Shown here: positions 7,316 through 15,477 of the stretch, piece by piece
Layout: the number at the start of each line of letters is the position of its first letter
How positions within the stretch are numbered: position 1 is the first letter of the stretch
DNA from: Ruminiclostridium sp.
GTDB lineage: Bacteria; Bacillota; Clostridia; Oscillospirales; Ruminococcaceae
Assembly (NCBI GenBank): GCA_017941355.1
Contig: JAGAWN010000124.1
Span: 62,001-126,000 of the forward strand
Reading direction: 5' to 3'
DNA: 64,000 bases
Notes under the pieces: generated by a model
What the model was told of the DNA's origin: nothing
The model's database searches: none
Seen by the model: only the letters and a program-made list of their open reading frames with translations
Position numbers and translations under genes: made by a program

Positions 7316-8659
7316 CTAAACCGTCAGCACCCCGCCGCGTCCTATCTTTAATATCAGTATCTGCTCTTCCCTGCCGGTCTCGGCGTTGAGATAGACGAGG
7401 ATATTTTCGCCCTGCTCACCGGTGCAGCGGACTTCATAGCAGAATATCTCGTTCTTGCCGCCGGAGGGGATAACGCAGAGCTTTGTGGATATGGGCGTTA
7501 GGCTGCCGGAAACGAGAGTCTCCGCAAGCTTCGCAGATATCTTCGGACTCGGAAGATCGCGTATCGTGTGATTCGTCAGATAGCCGCGCATATCGAATGA
7601 CAGCACGTCGCCGTTATCGAGGGCAACTCCCACCTTTATCAGATCGGTGTACATAGTCACTCCGTTCTGCTCGGCAGCAAGATTGACTACGCAGATACCG
7701 TTCCTTATCTCATAATATGAGTCGGTAAGTCCGCGTATGCCAAGCTCGGAGAGATAATCTTTCGCACGGTTGACTGCTTCTTTCGCGGTTATCGTCTGCT
7801 TGCTGACCTTGCGGTTCGCGAGCATATAGGAATACATTCCGCCTGCCTTTGTGACTGCGATAGTGCGCACGCCGTCATTGAACACGTATGACGGCATTTT
7901 CCCGTCCTCCATTGTGAGAAGTTTCAGGTCATTGCTGTCGGAGAGCTTCTTTGCGAGACGTGTCGCTTCGGCAGTGTCGATCTCCTTCTGATCTTTGAGC
8001 ATTAGCGGGTTTCGTTCCATGATATGGTCGGAATACGGACCGTCATATATCAGGGTCGGATAGCTGTTGTCGTTCACCGCAAAATCCGTGAAGCCGTCGG
8101 TCACTGTGACCGGCTTTTCCGCGTCAAGCTGCGAAGCCGCGTAAACCGCGTCGGACAGGGTTATCTTCCCCTTTTCTATGCGCTGCTCGATATCCCACAT
8201 ATTGCCGCTCAGCTCGGCAGCGTAGGCGTACAGAGCCGCAATGTTCTTCCGCTCTTCGGCTGTGAGACTGCCGCCCTCGGCGCACTTCTCAGCAAGAGAT
8301 TTCGAGTAGTTGCCGACCTGCGACAGGAATCTGTACGCGTCCGACAGATCAAGTTCGTCTACCGGCAGCTTCGACAGCGAGGTCTTTGCGGTAGCCGCGT
8401 CACTGCAAAGCTTCTCCGACAGATCCGAGAGCATGGATATGCTGTTGGTGTACATTCCCTTTTGCAGGTTGTTCTTTATGTTGTCAAGGTTAAGCGAGAG
8501 ATCCTCGACTGCGTTCATATAGCCGTTTTCGACTGCTTTCTCGGCGCGCGCGGCGCGAATGCCGTTGTTCACCGTGAAAACCGTAAGTGTCAGTATTATT
8601 GCGAGCGAGAATGTGATAATTCTTGCAAGCGCCCGCTTCGACATTGTTACATTTGCCAT
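7316..8659 (-). CDS. ypeB: Spore germination protein YpeB
   Basis: A 447-residue protein matching YpeB, the spore inner-membrane partner that stabilises the cortex-lytic enzyme SleB. There is one N-terminal membrane span (IITFSLAIILTLTVFTV), a long helical region and then C-terminal PepSY-like repeats (TITAKEAVNRAKDYLSELGI; KISAKLAETLV). The start at 8659 has AAAGGA upstream; longer frames lack a ribosome site. It would act during germination, when cortex peptidoglycan is degraded. sleB is normally next door but is not in this window; the left neighbour is a long gap and the right neighbour is divergent. It is good evidence that the organism makes spores. Confidence 0.85.
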   Translation of the reverse strand: MANVTMSKRALARIITFSLAIILTLTVFTVNNGIRAARAEKAVENGYMNAVEDLSLNLDNIKNNLQKGMYTNSISMLSDLSEKLCSDAATAKTSLSKLPVDELDLSDAYRFLSQVGNYSKSLAEKCAEGGSLTAEERKNIAALYAYAAELSGNMWDIEQRIEKGKITLSDAVYAASQLDAEKPVTVTDGFTDFAVNDNSYPTLIYDGPYSDHIMERNPLMLKDQKEIDTAEATRLAKKLSDSNDLKLLTMEDGKMPSYVFNDGVRTIAVTKAGGMYSYMLANRKVSKQTITAKEAVNRAKDYLSELGIRGLTDSYYEIRNGICVVNLAAEQNGVTMYTDLIKVGVALDNGDVLSFDMRGYLTNHTIRDLPSPKISAKLAETLVSGSLTPISTKLCVIPSGGKNEIFCYEVRCTGEQGENILVYLNAETGREEQILILKIGRGGVLTV

Positions 8660-8773
8660 TTTTATTATCCTTTCGGTAGTTTTTGACATTGAAGTGCTAA
8701 TTTTCACTTTCTGCTCTATATTTTTGTGCAAAATTTCACACATTATGCTATTTAATTTTTTAACAAAATGTGG

Positions 8774-8779
8774 TATAAT
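8774..8779 (+). promoter_or_regulatory. Extended -10 promoter of the desulfurase-thiI operon
   Basis: TGGTATAAT (extended -10) about 50 bases before the cysteine desulfurase start; the -35 is weak and AT-rich. Confidence 0.5.
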
Positions 8780-8827
8780 ATATAGGTATATATCTCAATA
8801 TGAATAGACATTTCCAGGTGAGGAATT

Positions 8828-9940
8828 ATGATATATCTTGACAATTCGGCAACAACAAGACCCTTCGACAGCGTGATAAAAGCTGTTTCGGATAATATGG
8901 CGGGAAACTTCGGCAACGCCTCTTCTCTGCACCACATGGGCGTGAGCGCGGAGAATGTTCTGAAAGACGCGAAAACCGTGATACTTGACAAACTCGGACT
9001 TGACGGGAACATCATATTTACGTCGGGCGCTACGGAAAGCAGCAACACCGTGATCTCCGGCATACCGAAAGCCCATAAGCACAGCGGAAACCGCATCGTT
9101 ACCACTTCATTCGAGCACCCAAGCGTTGAAAACCCGCTGCGAAAGCTGGAAGAGGCAGGATTTGAGATAGTGCGGGTGAAGCCGCCGCGCCGTGACGAAC
9201 CGCAGGACTTTGAGCAGCGTGTTATTGACGCGGCAGATGAAAACACTCTTATGGTGAGCGTGATGTGGGTCAACAACGAGACCGGCTTCATCACCGATAC
9301 CGCGAAGATATACAGCGCCGTTAAGCGTAAGAACCCCAAAACGATCGTTCACTGTGACGCGGTGCAGGGCTTTTGCAAACTCCCCGCGAAAACGCTGAAA
9401 GCCGATCTTATCAGTCTTTCGGCACATAAGATACACGGAGTCAAGGGCATCGGAGCGCTGTACTGCGCAAAGGGAATGAGATTTGAGCCGCTTCTTTACG
9501 GCGGCGGGCAGCAGGGCGGCATACGCTCCGGCACCGAGCCTGTCGATCTGATAGCGGGATTTGCGGAAGCAGTGCGCAGCTACCCGAAGAACGCCCCGGA
9601 AATGTACGCAGAGCTTAACGGGCGGCTTGTGCCGCGGCTCTCGGAACTTGACGGAGTGGTCATCAACAGTTATAATAACGCAAAGAACATTCTCAACTTT
9701 TCGGTTCGCGGGGTGCGCAGCGAGATAATGCTGCACTTCCTCGAAGAACGGGAGATATATGTGTCCAGCGGCTCCGCCTGCTCAAAAGGCAAGACAAGCG
9801 GCGTTCTCGCGCAGTTCGGTGTCCCCGACAAAGACGCTGACTGCGCGATACGCGCAAGCTTTTCGCCGTTCACGTCCGAAAGCGACATTGACGCGCTTGT
9901 CGAGGGGATAGCGGACGGCATAAAGAGGTTCAGGAGGTAA
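8828..9940 (+). CDS. Cysteine desulfurase (NifS/IscS family)
   Basis: A 370-residue PLP enzyme that removes sulfur from cysteine, giving alanine and a protein persulfide. The PLP lysine is Lys201 in SLSAHKIHGVKG, and the persulfide cysteine is Cys318 in SSGSACSKGK. The motifs DNSATT at the N-terminus and TSGATESSN near residue 66 are typical. No iscU or suf scaffold gene is nearby; instead thiI follows, as in Bacillus, where a dedicated NifS-like enzyme feeds ThiI. It therefore probably supplies sulfur for 4-thiouridine in tRNA. GGTGAGG lies before the ATG. Confidence 0.92.
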   Translation: MIYLDNSATTRPFDSVIKAVSDNMAGNFGNASSLHHMGVSAENVLKDAKTVILDKLGLDGNIIFTSGATESSNTVISGIPKAHKHSGNRIVTTSFEHPSVENPLRKLEEAGFEIVRVKPPRRDEPQDFEQRVIDAADENTLMVSVMWVNNETGFITDTAKIYSAVKRKNPKTIVHCDAVQGFCKLPAKTLKADLISLSAHKIHGVKGIGALYCAKGMRFEPLLYGGGQQGGIRSGTEPVDLIAGFAEAVRSYPKNAPEMYAELNGRLVPRLSELDGVVINSYNNAKNILNFSVRGVRSEIMLHFLEEREIYVSSGSACSKGKTSGVLAQFGVPDKDADCAIRASFSPFTSESDIDALVEGIADGIKRFRR

Positions 9941-9974
9941 TGCTACGGTAACAACAAAAGATTACGCAATTACG

Positions 9975-10064
9975 ATGATAAATGCTCTTTCGGAAAAACA
10001 ACTCGAATCGTTGGTGGATTTTATGTCATCTTTCCTTGACAGGAACACACAGCAATTTGTTTGA
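9975..10064 (+). CDS. Tiny ORF between desulfurase and thiI, doubtful
   Basis: Twenty-nine codons starting MINALSEKQLESLVDF. The open frame extends upstream without a start and reads like the N-terminal helix of small antitoxin-type or DUF2281-like proteins. No clear ribosome site precedes the ATG. It is probably the remnant of a lost gene or a leader that keeps ribosomes running into thiI, whose start follows 23 bases after the stop. Confidence 0.2.
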   Translation: MINALSEKQLESLVDFMSSFLDRNTQQFV

Positions 10065-10087
10065 AGAGTAAGAAAACGGAGACAACA

Positions 10088-11260
10088 ATGCAGGAAGTAA
10101 TAATGGCAAAATACGGCGAGATAGCGCTCAAAGGGCTTAATAAAAACACCTTTGAAGATCTGCTCGTCCGCAACATAAAACGCAGGATAAAGCACTGCGG
10201 GGAGTTTCACATAACCCGCAATCAGTCCACTATATACATCGCACCGGAAAACGGAGATGCCGACATCGAAAAGGCTATAGACTGGGTAACAAAAACCTTC
10301 GGTGTAGCAGCGGTACAGCGGGCGGCAGTGCTGCCGAAAGACTTTGACGAGATCGTAAAGCAGGGTATGCCGTATCTCGAAGAAGCGCTTTCCGGCGCAA
10401 AGACCTTCAAGGTGGAAGCAAAACGCTCCGATAAGCGTTTCCCGCTGCGCTCTCCCGAGATACAGCAAGAGCTTGGCGCGGCGATACTCGACGCTTACCC
10501 CCACCTTACCGTAGATGTGCATGAGCCGGACGTTACCGTGAAGTGCGAGATACGCGACACCAACGCGTATCTGAGCGCGCTGCGGATAATCGCGGCGGGC
10601 GGTATCCCCGTCGGCAGCAGCGGAACGGCACTGCTCCTGCTCTCCGGCGGCATCGACAGCCCAGTGGCGGCGTACATGATGGCAAAGCGCGGTATCGGCG
10701 TTGACGCTATCCACTTCCAGAGTCCGCCCTACACCTCGGAGCGCGCGCTTATGAAGGTGGAGGAGCTGTGCGGTGAGTTGGTACCGTACTGCGGGGATAT
10801 CCGCTTCTACATCGTGCCGTTCACCGAGATACAGGAAGCGCTCCGGGACAACTGCCCCGAGGAATATTTCACTGTCATTATGCGCAGGCTGATGATAAAG
10901 ATAACCAACCGTATGTGCGCGGCGCATGACTACAAGGCGATAATAACCGGTGAGAGCGTGGGTCAGGTGGCAAGTCAGACCATTATGGCACTGGGCTGCA
11001 CAGATAAGGTCGCCGAGTACCCCGTGTTCCGTCCGGTTATCGGCATGGACAAGAAAGAGATCACCGAGATCGCGCGGAAGATTGGCACATTCGAGACCTC
11101 CATACAGCCCTATGAGGACTGCTGCACGGTGTTCACCCCCAAGCACCCGCGCACAAAGCCCGTGATAGCGGACGTTGAGGCAGCCGAGGCGAGGTTCGAC
11201 TTCGAGCCGCTTATAGAAAAAGCAATACAGGGGATCACAATAAAGGATTTCAGACTTTAA
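10088..11260 (+). CDS. thiI: tRNA 4-thiouridine sulfurtransferase ThiI
   Basis: A 390-residue protein with an N-terminal ferredoxin-like region, a THUMP RNA-binding domain (about residues 60-165) and an adenylating PP-loop, SGGIDS, at residues 186-191. It activates U8 of tRNA with ATP and transfers sulfur to it. Like Bacillus ThiI it lacks the C-terminal rhodanese domain of the E. coli enzyme, so it must take sulfur directly from the desulfurase encoded just upstream. I chose the ATG at 10088 (MQEVIMAKYGEIALKG) because GGAG precedes it and because family members begin a few residues before KYGEIALKG; a TTG 27 bases upstream is less likely. Confidence 0.93.
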   Translation: MQEVIMAKYGEIALKGLNKNTFEDLLVRNIKRRIKHCGEFHITRNQSTIYIAPENGDADIEKAIDWVTKTFGVAAVQRAAVLPKDFDEIVKQGMPYLEEALSGAKTFKVEAKRSDKRFPLRSPEIQQELGAAILDAYPHLTVDVHEPDVTVKCEIRDTNAYLSALRIIAAGGIPVGSSGTALLLLSGGIDSPVAAYMMAKRGIGVDAIHFQSPPYTSERALMKVEELCGELVPYCGDIRFYIVPFTEIQEALRDNCPEEYFTVIMRRLMIKITNRMCAAHDYKAIITGESVGQVASQTIMALGCTDKVAEYPVFRPVIGMDKKEITEIARKIGTFETSIQPYEDCCTVFTPKHPRTKPVIADVEAAEARFDFEPLIEKAIQGITIKDFRL

Positions 11261-11300
11261 GGGAGAAATTCGGTGTTTTATTGCGCCAATATATTACAAT

Positions 11301-11813
11301 ATGGTAACAAAACTTGACAAAACAGCAGAAAATGTAGTATTATTACTAAAGGAGCGGGGGCTTACCCTCGCTTCCGCCGAGAGCTGCACCGGCGGGCTTA
11401 TATCCGCGGAGATCACCTCGGTGTCCGGTTCGTCGGACGTGTTCGGATACGGAGTCTGCACCTACGCGAACGAGGCGAAGATGAAGCTTCTCGGAGTGCG
11501 GGAGGAAACGCTTGCGGCAGTGGGCGCGGTGTCGGAGGAAACAGCCGTGCAGATGGCTGAGGGCGTGCGAAAACTCTCCGGCGCGGATATGGCAGTCTCG
11601 GTAACAGGCATTGCAGGTCCCACCGGCGGCACTCCCGACAAGCCCGTAGGTACGGTATATATCGGGTTTTCCTCGGAAAGCGGCACTTACGCGAAACGGT
11701 ACCTGTTCACGGGAGCGGATTTCCCGGAAGCAAAGGACAGCCGCGAAGCCGTGCGGTATGAAACAGCATTCACCGCACTGAATACTGTAATCACAGAAAT
11801 ACAGAACATATAA
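11301..11813 (+). CDS. pncC: Nicotinamide-nucleotide amidase PncC (CinA C-terminal family)
   Basis: A 170-residue stand-alone CinA C-terminal domain. The signature AESCTGGLISAEITSVSGSS starts near residue 26, and VSVTGIAGPTGGTPDKPVG lies near residue 98. Proteins of this family deamidate NMN to nicotinate mononucleotide in the pyridine nucleotide cycle. The N-terminal MoCF domain of long CinA proteins is absent. There is no clear ribosome site before the ATG at 11301, and no other start fits, so translation may depend on coupling to thiI 40 bases upstream. Confidence 0.85.
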   Translation: MVTKLDKTAENVVLLLKERGLTLASAESCTGGLISAEITSVSGSSDVFGYGVCTYANEAKMKLLGVREETLAAVGAVSEETAVQMAEGVRKLSGADMAVSVTGIAGPTGGTPDKPVGTVYIGFSSESGTYAKRYLFTGADFPEAKDSREAVRYETAFTALNTVITEIQNI

Positions 11814-11824
11814 AGGAGAAAGCT

Positions 11825-13138
11825 ATGGCAGGCTTTGCAAAAAGACCTCACAGAAAACAAGGCTCGTCACGCACTGAGTCGTCATTCGAGATCCCGTCGG
11901 AAAAGGACGAGGACAGCGGAAGCTATATCACAACAAGCTACTTTGACGACAATGACGATGATGACGATATACCCGATACAAGGTCAAAGCGCCCGAAGCA
12001 GAAACTTGTTTATGACGACGATTACGAAGATGACCGCAGAAAGGAAAAGAAGCCAAACATCTTTATCCGCGCTCTGCGTGCGATTTTCCCCGTAAAGGGC
12101 GACGGTGTTGCCGAATCCGTCCGCAAGATAATCTTCGATATCGCGGTGGTAGCGTTTGTTATCACCGGCGGCTCGGTGCTTTACGACATTATCAACGAGG
12201 AATACCAGAAAGACAGAGTCGATGTTATCGTCGCGGACGTATATGACACCGGCGCAGACGCAGAGACCGAAGAACAGGTCAAGACCGCGATCAAGGGCAA
12301 GCTGAACCTTACAGACAAGGATATAGAGGAAATGGAAGCGGAAAAGCCTGGCATTCAGGCAAGCTTCCTCGGTCTGTACTCCCAGAACCCCGATATCGTG
12401 GGCTGGATCAGGCTCGGCGATAAGAATGACCCGATAGTCAACATTGACTATCCCGTTGTTCAGACCACCGACAACGACTACTACCTAACCCATAACTTCT
12501 ACAAAGAGACGACACAGCGCGGCGCGATATTTGCCGACTACCGCAACAAGTTCGAGAACGGTGTGCTTTCCGGAAACACAGTGCTTTACGGACACAATAT
12601 GTGGAACGGCGACACGATGTTTGCGAAGCTTTCCCGTTACTACGACGGCGGTGTACCCAAGGGCGAAACTACAGACCCGCTGAAATTCTACCGTGAGCAT
12701 CCGACGCTGACATTCAATACCATCTATGACGACTCGGAATGGAAAGTATTCGCCTGTGTTCTGTTCAATACACAGGAAGAACTGGGTGAAGTATATCCGT
12801 ATATCAATATACGCGAATTTCCCGGAGTCGGAGAGTTCAACGGATTCATACTTGACATCATGGACAGAAGCGTGCTGTGGACGGACGTTGATCTGGCATA
12901 CGGTGACAATATCCTTACCCTCTCGACCTGCTACTATCCTTACACAAAGGAAAAAGCGGATACCCGTGTGGCGGTATTCGCCCGCAAGGTGCGCGAGGGA
13001 GAGAGCGCGGAGGTAGATGTATCAAAGGCAGTGCGCAACCCCGATCCGCTGAAATTCACCTATCAGTATCAGGTAGAGGGCGGCTCATGGGGCGGCAGAA
13101 GCTGGGATACCTCAAAGCTGCTGAGCCTTTACGGCTGA
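11825..13138 (+). CDS. Class B sortase, membrane-anchored (first of three)
   Basis: A 437-residue sortase. The first 100 residues are charged and rich in Asp (residues 41-70), presumably cytoplasmic. A membrane span follows at 102-125 (KIIFDIAVVAFVITGGSVLY), then the extracellular sortase domain from about 185. The catalytic triad is visible: His257 in LYGHNM, Cys369 in TLSTCYY and Arg381 in KADTRVAVFARK. The TLSTC motif and inserted helix are class B features. The C-terminus ends with GGSWGGRSWDTS, a tag shared by all three sortases here. It cleaves sorting signals and attaches proteins to peptidoglycan or to one another; no substrate with an LPxTG or NPxTN signal was noticed in the window. 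AAAGGAGAAAG precedes the start. Confidence 0.9.
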   Translation: MAGFAKRPHRKQGSSRTESSFEIPSEKDEDSGSYITTSYFDDNDDDDDIPDTRSKRPKQKLVYDDDYEDDRRKEKKPNIFIRALRAIFPVKGDGVAESVRKIIFDIAVVAFVITGGSVLYDIINEEYQKDRVDVIVADVYDTGADAETEEQVKTAIKGKLNLTDKDIEEMEAEKPGIQASFLGLYSQNPDIVGWIRLGDKNDPIVNIDYPVVQTTDNDYYLTHNFYKETTQRGAIFADYRNKFENGVLSGNTVLYGHNMWNGDTMFAKLSRYYDGGVPKGETTDPLKFYREHPTLTFNTIYDDSEWKVFACVLFNTQEELGEVYPYINIREFPGVGEFNGFILDIMDRSVLWTDVDLAYGDNILTLSTCYYPYTKEKADTRVAVFARKVREGESAEVDVSKAVRNPDPLKFTYQYQVEGGSWGGRSWDTSKLLSLYG

Positions 13139-13205
13139 TAAATACACGTTAAAAACGGGCTATGCCCGACAGGAAATATACTATTATTAAAAGGAATGAA
13201 AGGCT

Positions 13206-14303
13206 ATGTCAAAAACAGGTAAATTCAGAAAAACTGCCGCGGCAGCAGCTGCTATAAGCATGATACTTGCTGCGGGCGCTTGCGGTGACAACACTGTAAA
13301 CAACAACGATGTTCCCGAGGATCAGTCCTCCGCAACGGAAACCGCAGAAACAACTCCCGCGGAATCCACAACCACCGAAAAGACCACAAAGGCACCGCTG
13401 GTAACAACGACCACTACCACCACTCTGCCTCCCCTGCCGGTAATGGAGGACGAGGTGCCGGGCGATGCTCCCTACCTTGATCTTGAAGCGGGAATGACCG
13501 CTCCTAAAACATTCAAGGAATACCACGACATCAATGAGGATATGATAGGCTGGATAAATGTCTATATCCCCGGTGAAGTCGATATCAACGAACCTGTCGT
13601 TCAGGGCGAGGACAACAAGTACTACCTTACCCACGACTTCATGGGCAAGGAAGTAAAGGAAGGCGCTATCTTCGCTGACTTCAAGTGCACCTTTACCACA
13701 AGAACACGTCCCGCAAACACTATACTCTACGGTCACAACATGGCTTCCGGAAAGAGCTTTGCGAAGATAACCCGCTACTGCACATGGTACAAGGCTGGAC
13801 AGGGCATTTCGCAGTATGTTGCTGCTCCTACGGTCAAGTTCGATACAGTCTGGGAGGAAGGTACATACAAGGTATTCGCGGCTATCTTCGTAAACACCGA
13901 GGAAAAGAACGGCGAAGTATTCAAATACTACAAACAGAGAACTATCACCAGCGAGGGTGAGTTCTATGACTACATCGGCAACATCATGGACAGAAGCCAG
14001 TTCTACACTGACGTTGATCTCGAATACGGCGACGAGCTTCTGACTCTCTCCACCTGCTACTATCCTCTGGGCAAGGAGAATGCCGATACAAGATTCGTTG
14101 TATTTGCAAGACGCGTAAGAGAGGGCGAGAGCGAGGAAGTTGATACCTCCAAGGCTTATGTGAACCCCAGCCCGCTGTACTTCGACTACTACTACAAGGT
14201 AAACGGCGGCTCATGGGCAGGCAGAAAGTGGGATACGAGCAAGGTCAAGGGCTTCGACGAATACTACAAGACACATGAGACAACGGCAGCTTCGGAAGGT
14301 TGA
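13206..14303 (+). CDS. Class B sortase with possible lipoprotein anchor (second of three)
   Basis: A 365-residue sortase that differs from its neighbours at the N-terminus. Instead of a membrane span it has a signal peptide ending LAAGAC, so Cys26 could be lipidated (the lipobox is not perfect, with Ala at -3). A Ser/Thr-rich linker follows (residues 41-75, including TTTTTTTLPP), as in extracellular proteins of ruminococci. The sortase domain runs from about 105, with His177 in LYGHNM, Cys284 in TLSTCYY and Arg296 in NADTRFVVFARR. The C-terminal GGSWAGRKWDTS tag is present. A tethered sortase on a flexible stalk would reach further into the wall than a membrane-embedded one (inference). AAAGG precedes the ATG. 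Confidence 0.88.
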   Translation: MSKTGKFRKTAAAAAAISMILAAGACGDNTVNNNDVPEDQSSATETAETTPAESTTTEKTTKAPLVTTTTTTTLPPLPVMEDEVPGDAPYLDLEAGMTAPKTFKEYHDINEDMIGWINVYIPGEVDINEPVVQGEDNKYYLTHDFMGKEVKEGAIFADFKCTFTTRTRPANTILYGHNMASGKSFAKITRYCTWYKAGQGISQYVAAPTVKFDTVWEEGTYKVFAAIFVNTEEKNGEVFKYYKQRTITSEGEFYDYIGNIMDRSQFYTDVDLEYGDELLTLSTCYYPLGKENADTRFVVFARRVREGESEEVDTSKAYVNPSPLYFDYYYKVNGGSWAGRKWDTSKVKGFDEYYKTHETTAASEG

Positions 14304-14311
14304 TGATATAA

Positions 14312-15445
14312 ATGCCCGAACTCGAAATAACCTCAAAGAAAGACCCCGGAAAACGCCGTCCGCCTAAGAAACGCAAGAAAATGGGTGCCGTTGAAACTTT
14401 TTTCAGCGGCATACTCCCGTGGAAAGGCGATACTGTCGGAGAGGCGGTAAGAAAGGTAGTTCTTCTCGTTTCGATAATCGTGCTGTTCGTTGCGGGCTTT
14501 ATCATGCTGGATTTCTACGTTATGCGCGATAAGCGCAATACCGAGGAAGCTCTCAGTTACGCGCAGGAGCGCGCAAAAAATGTCGAAAACGCGGCAAGCG
14601 ATCGTGTAATGGTCCTGCTTGACGAGGAGGACGACGAGGAAGCCGGCTCCGAAAAGACAGAAAAAAAGGAAGTCGAGGTGCTTGCCGAGTATCTTCCTTT
14701 CTACGAGCAGAACAATGACTTCGTGGGCTGGATAGAGCTGTACCCGTACATTCAGATGCCCGTGGTGCAGTACACCGATAACGAGTACTACTTAAAGCAT
14801 ACCTTTGACAAGGGGCTCAACGAAAACGGCACGATCTTTGCGGATTACCAAGGGAAGATCACAGCCGACGAAATGCCCGGAAATCTGCTTCTTTACGGTC
14901 ACAACCTTATCACCAACAACTACTTCCAGCCTCTTTCGCACTACCGCAAGGAGGGTATGGAATTTCTGAAGCGCAACTATGTCATTGATTTTGACACGCT
15001 TTATAACCGCAACAAATACTTCGTTTTCGCAGTGTTCCTTACGAATACGAGTGAGCAGCACGGAGATGTCTTCAAATACTGGAACACCGTTTACTTCAAG
15101 ACAAAATCCGAGTTCGACAGCTATATAGCCGAGTGTCTCGACAGAAGCTACTTCTACACCGGCGTTGACCTCGAATACGGCGACGAGATACTCACTATGT
15201 CAACCTGTGATTTCTCCATGTTCAACGATATGCGTCTTGTGGTAATGGCAAGAAAACTCCGCGACGACGAATCGCCGGAACTTGACACATCGAAGTTCAT
15301 CGACAACTCCGGCTTTGACGAAAACGGAAATGTAAAGCGCAAAATGTTCGACGCTTACTACAAAAACTACGCCTGCCAGTGGGCGGGCAGACAATGGGAT
15401 ACAAGCTATATAAAGGATTTCAAGGAAGAAGAGATATCCCAATAA
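14312..15445 (+). CDS. Class B sortase, membrane-anchored (third of three)
   Basis: A 377-residue sortase starting eight bases after the second. A very basic N-terminus (KKRKK) leads to a membrane span at 48-70 (RKVVLLVSIIVLFVAGFIML), then an acidic stretch (residues 101-123) and the sortase domain. The active site is intact: His197 in LYGHNL, Cys299 in TMSTCDF and Arg308 in FNDMRLVVMARK. The sequence after the Cys (DFSMF) differs from the CYYP of the other two, which may mean a different substrate. The C-terminal WAGRQWDTS tag is kept. The shared tag and order point to tandem duplication. Confidence 0.9.
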   Translation: MPELEITSKKDPGKRRPPKKRKKMGAVETFFSGILPWKGDTVGEAVRKVVLLVSIIVLFVAGFIMLDFYVMRDKRNTEEALSYAQERAKNVENAASDRVMVLLDEEDDEEAGSEKTEKKEVEVLAEYLPFYEQNNDFVGWIELYPYIQMPVVQYTDNEYYLKHTFDKGLNENGTIFADYQGKITADEMPGNLLLYGHNLITNNYFQPLSHYRKEGMEFLKRNYVIDFDTLYNRNKYFVFAVFLTNTSEQHGDVFKYWNTVYFKTKSEFDSYIAECLDRSYFYTGVDLEYGDEILTMSTCDFSMFNDMRLVVMARKLRDDESPELDTSKFIDNSGFDENGNVKRKMFDAYYKNYACQWAGRQWDTSYIKDFKEEEISQ

Positions 15446-15477
15446 GACATAATGTGTAAGATTCCGGAGGTGAGACT

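Noticed and set aside
9962..11146. Open frame of 394 codons opposite thiI
   Set aside because: Antisense shadow; the plus strand carries an intact thiI.
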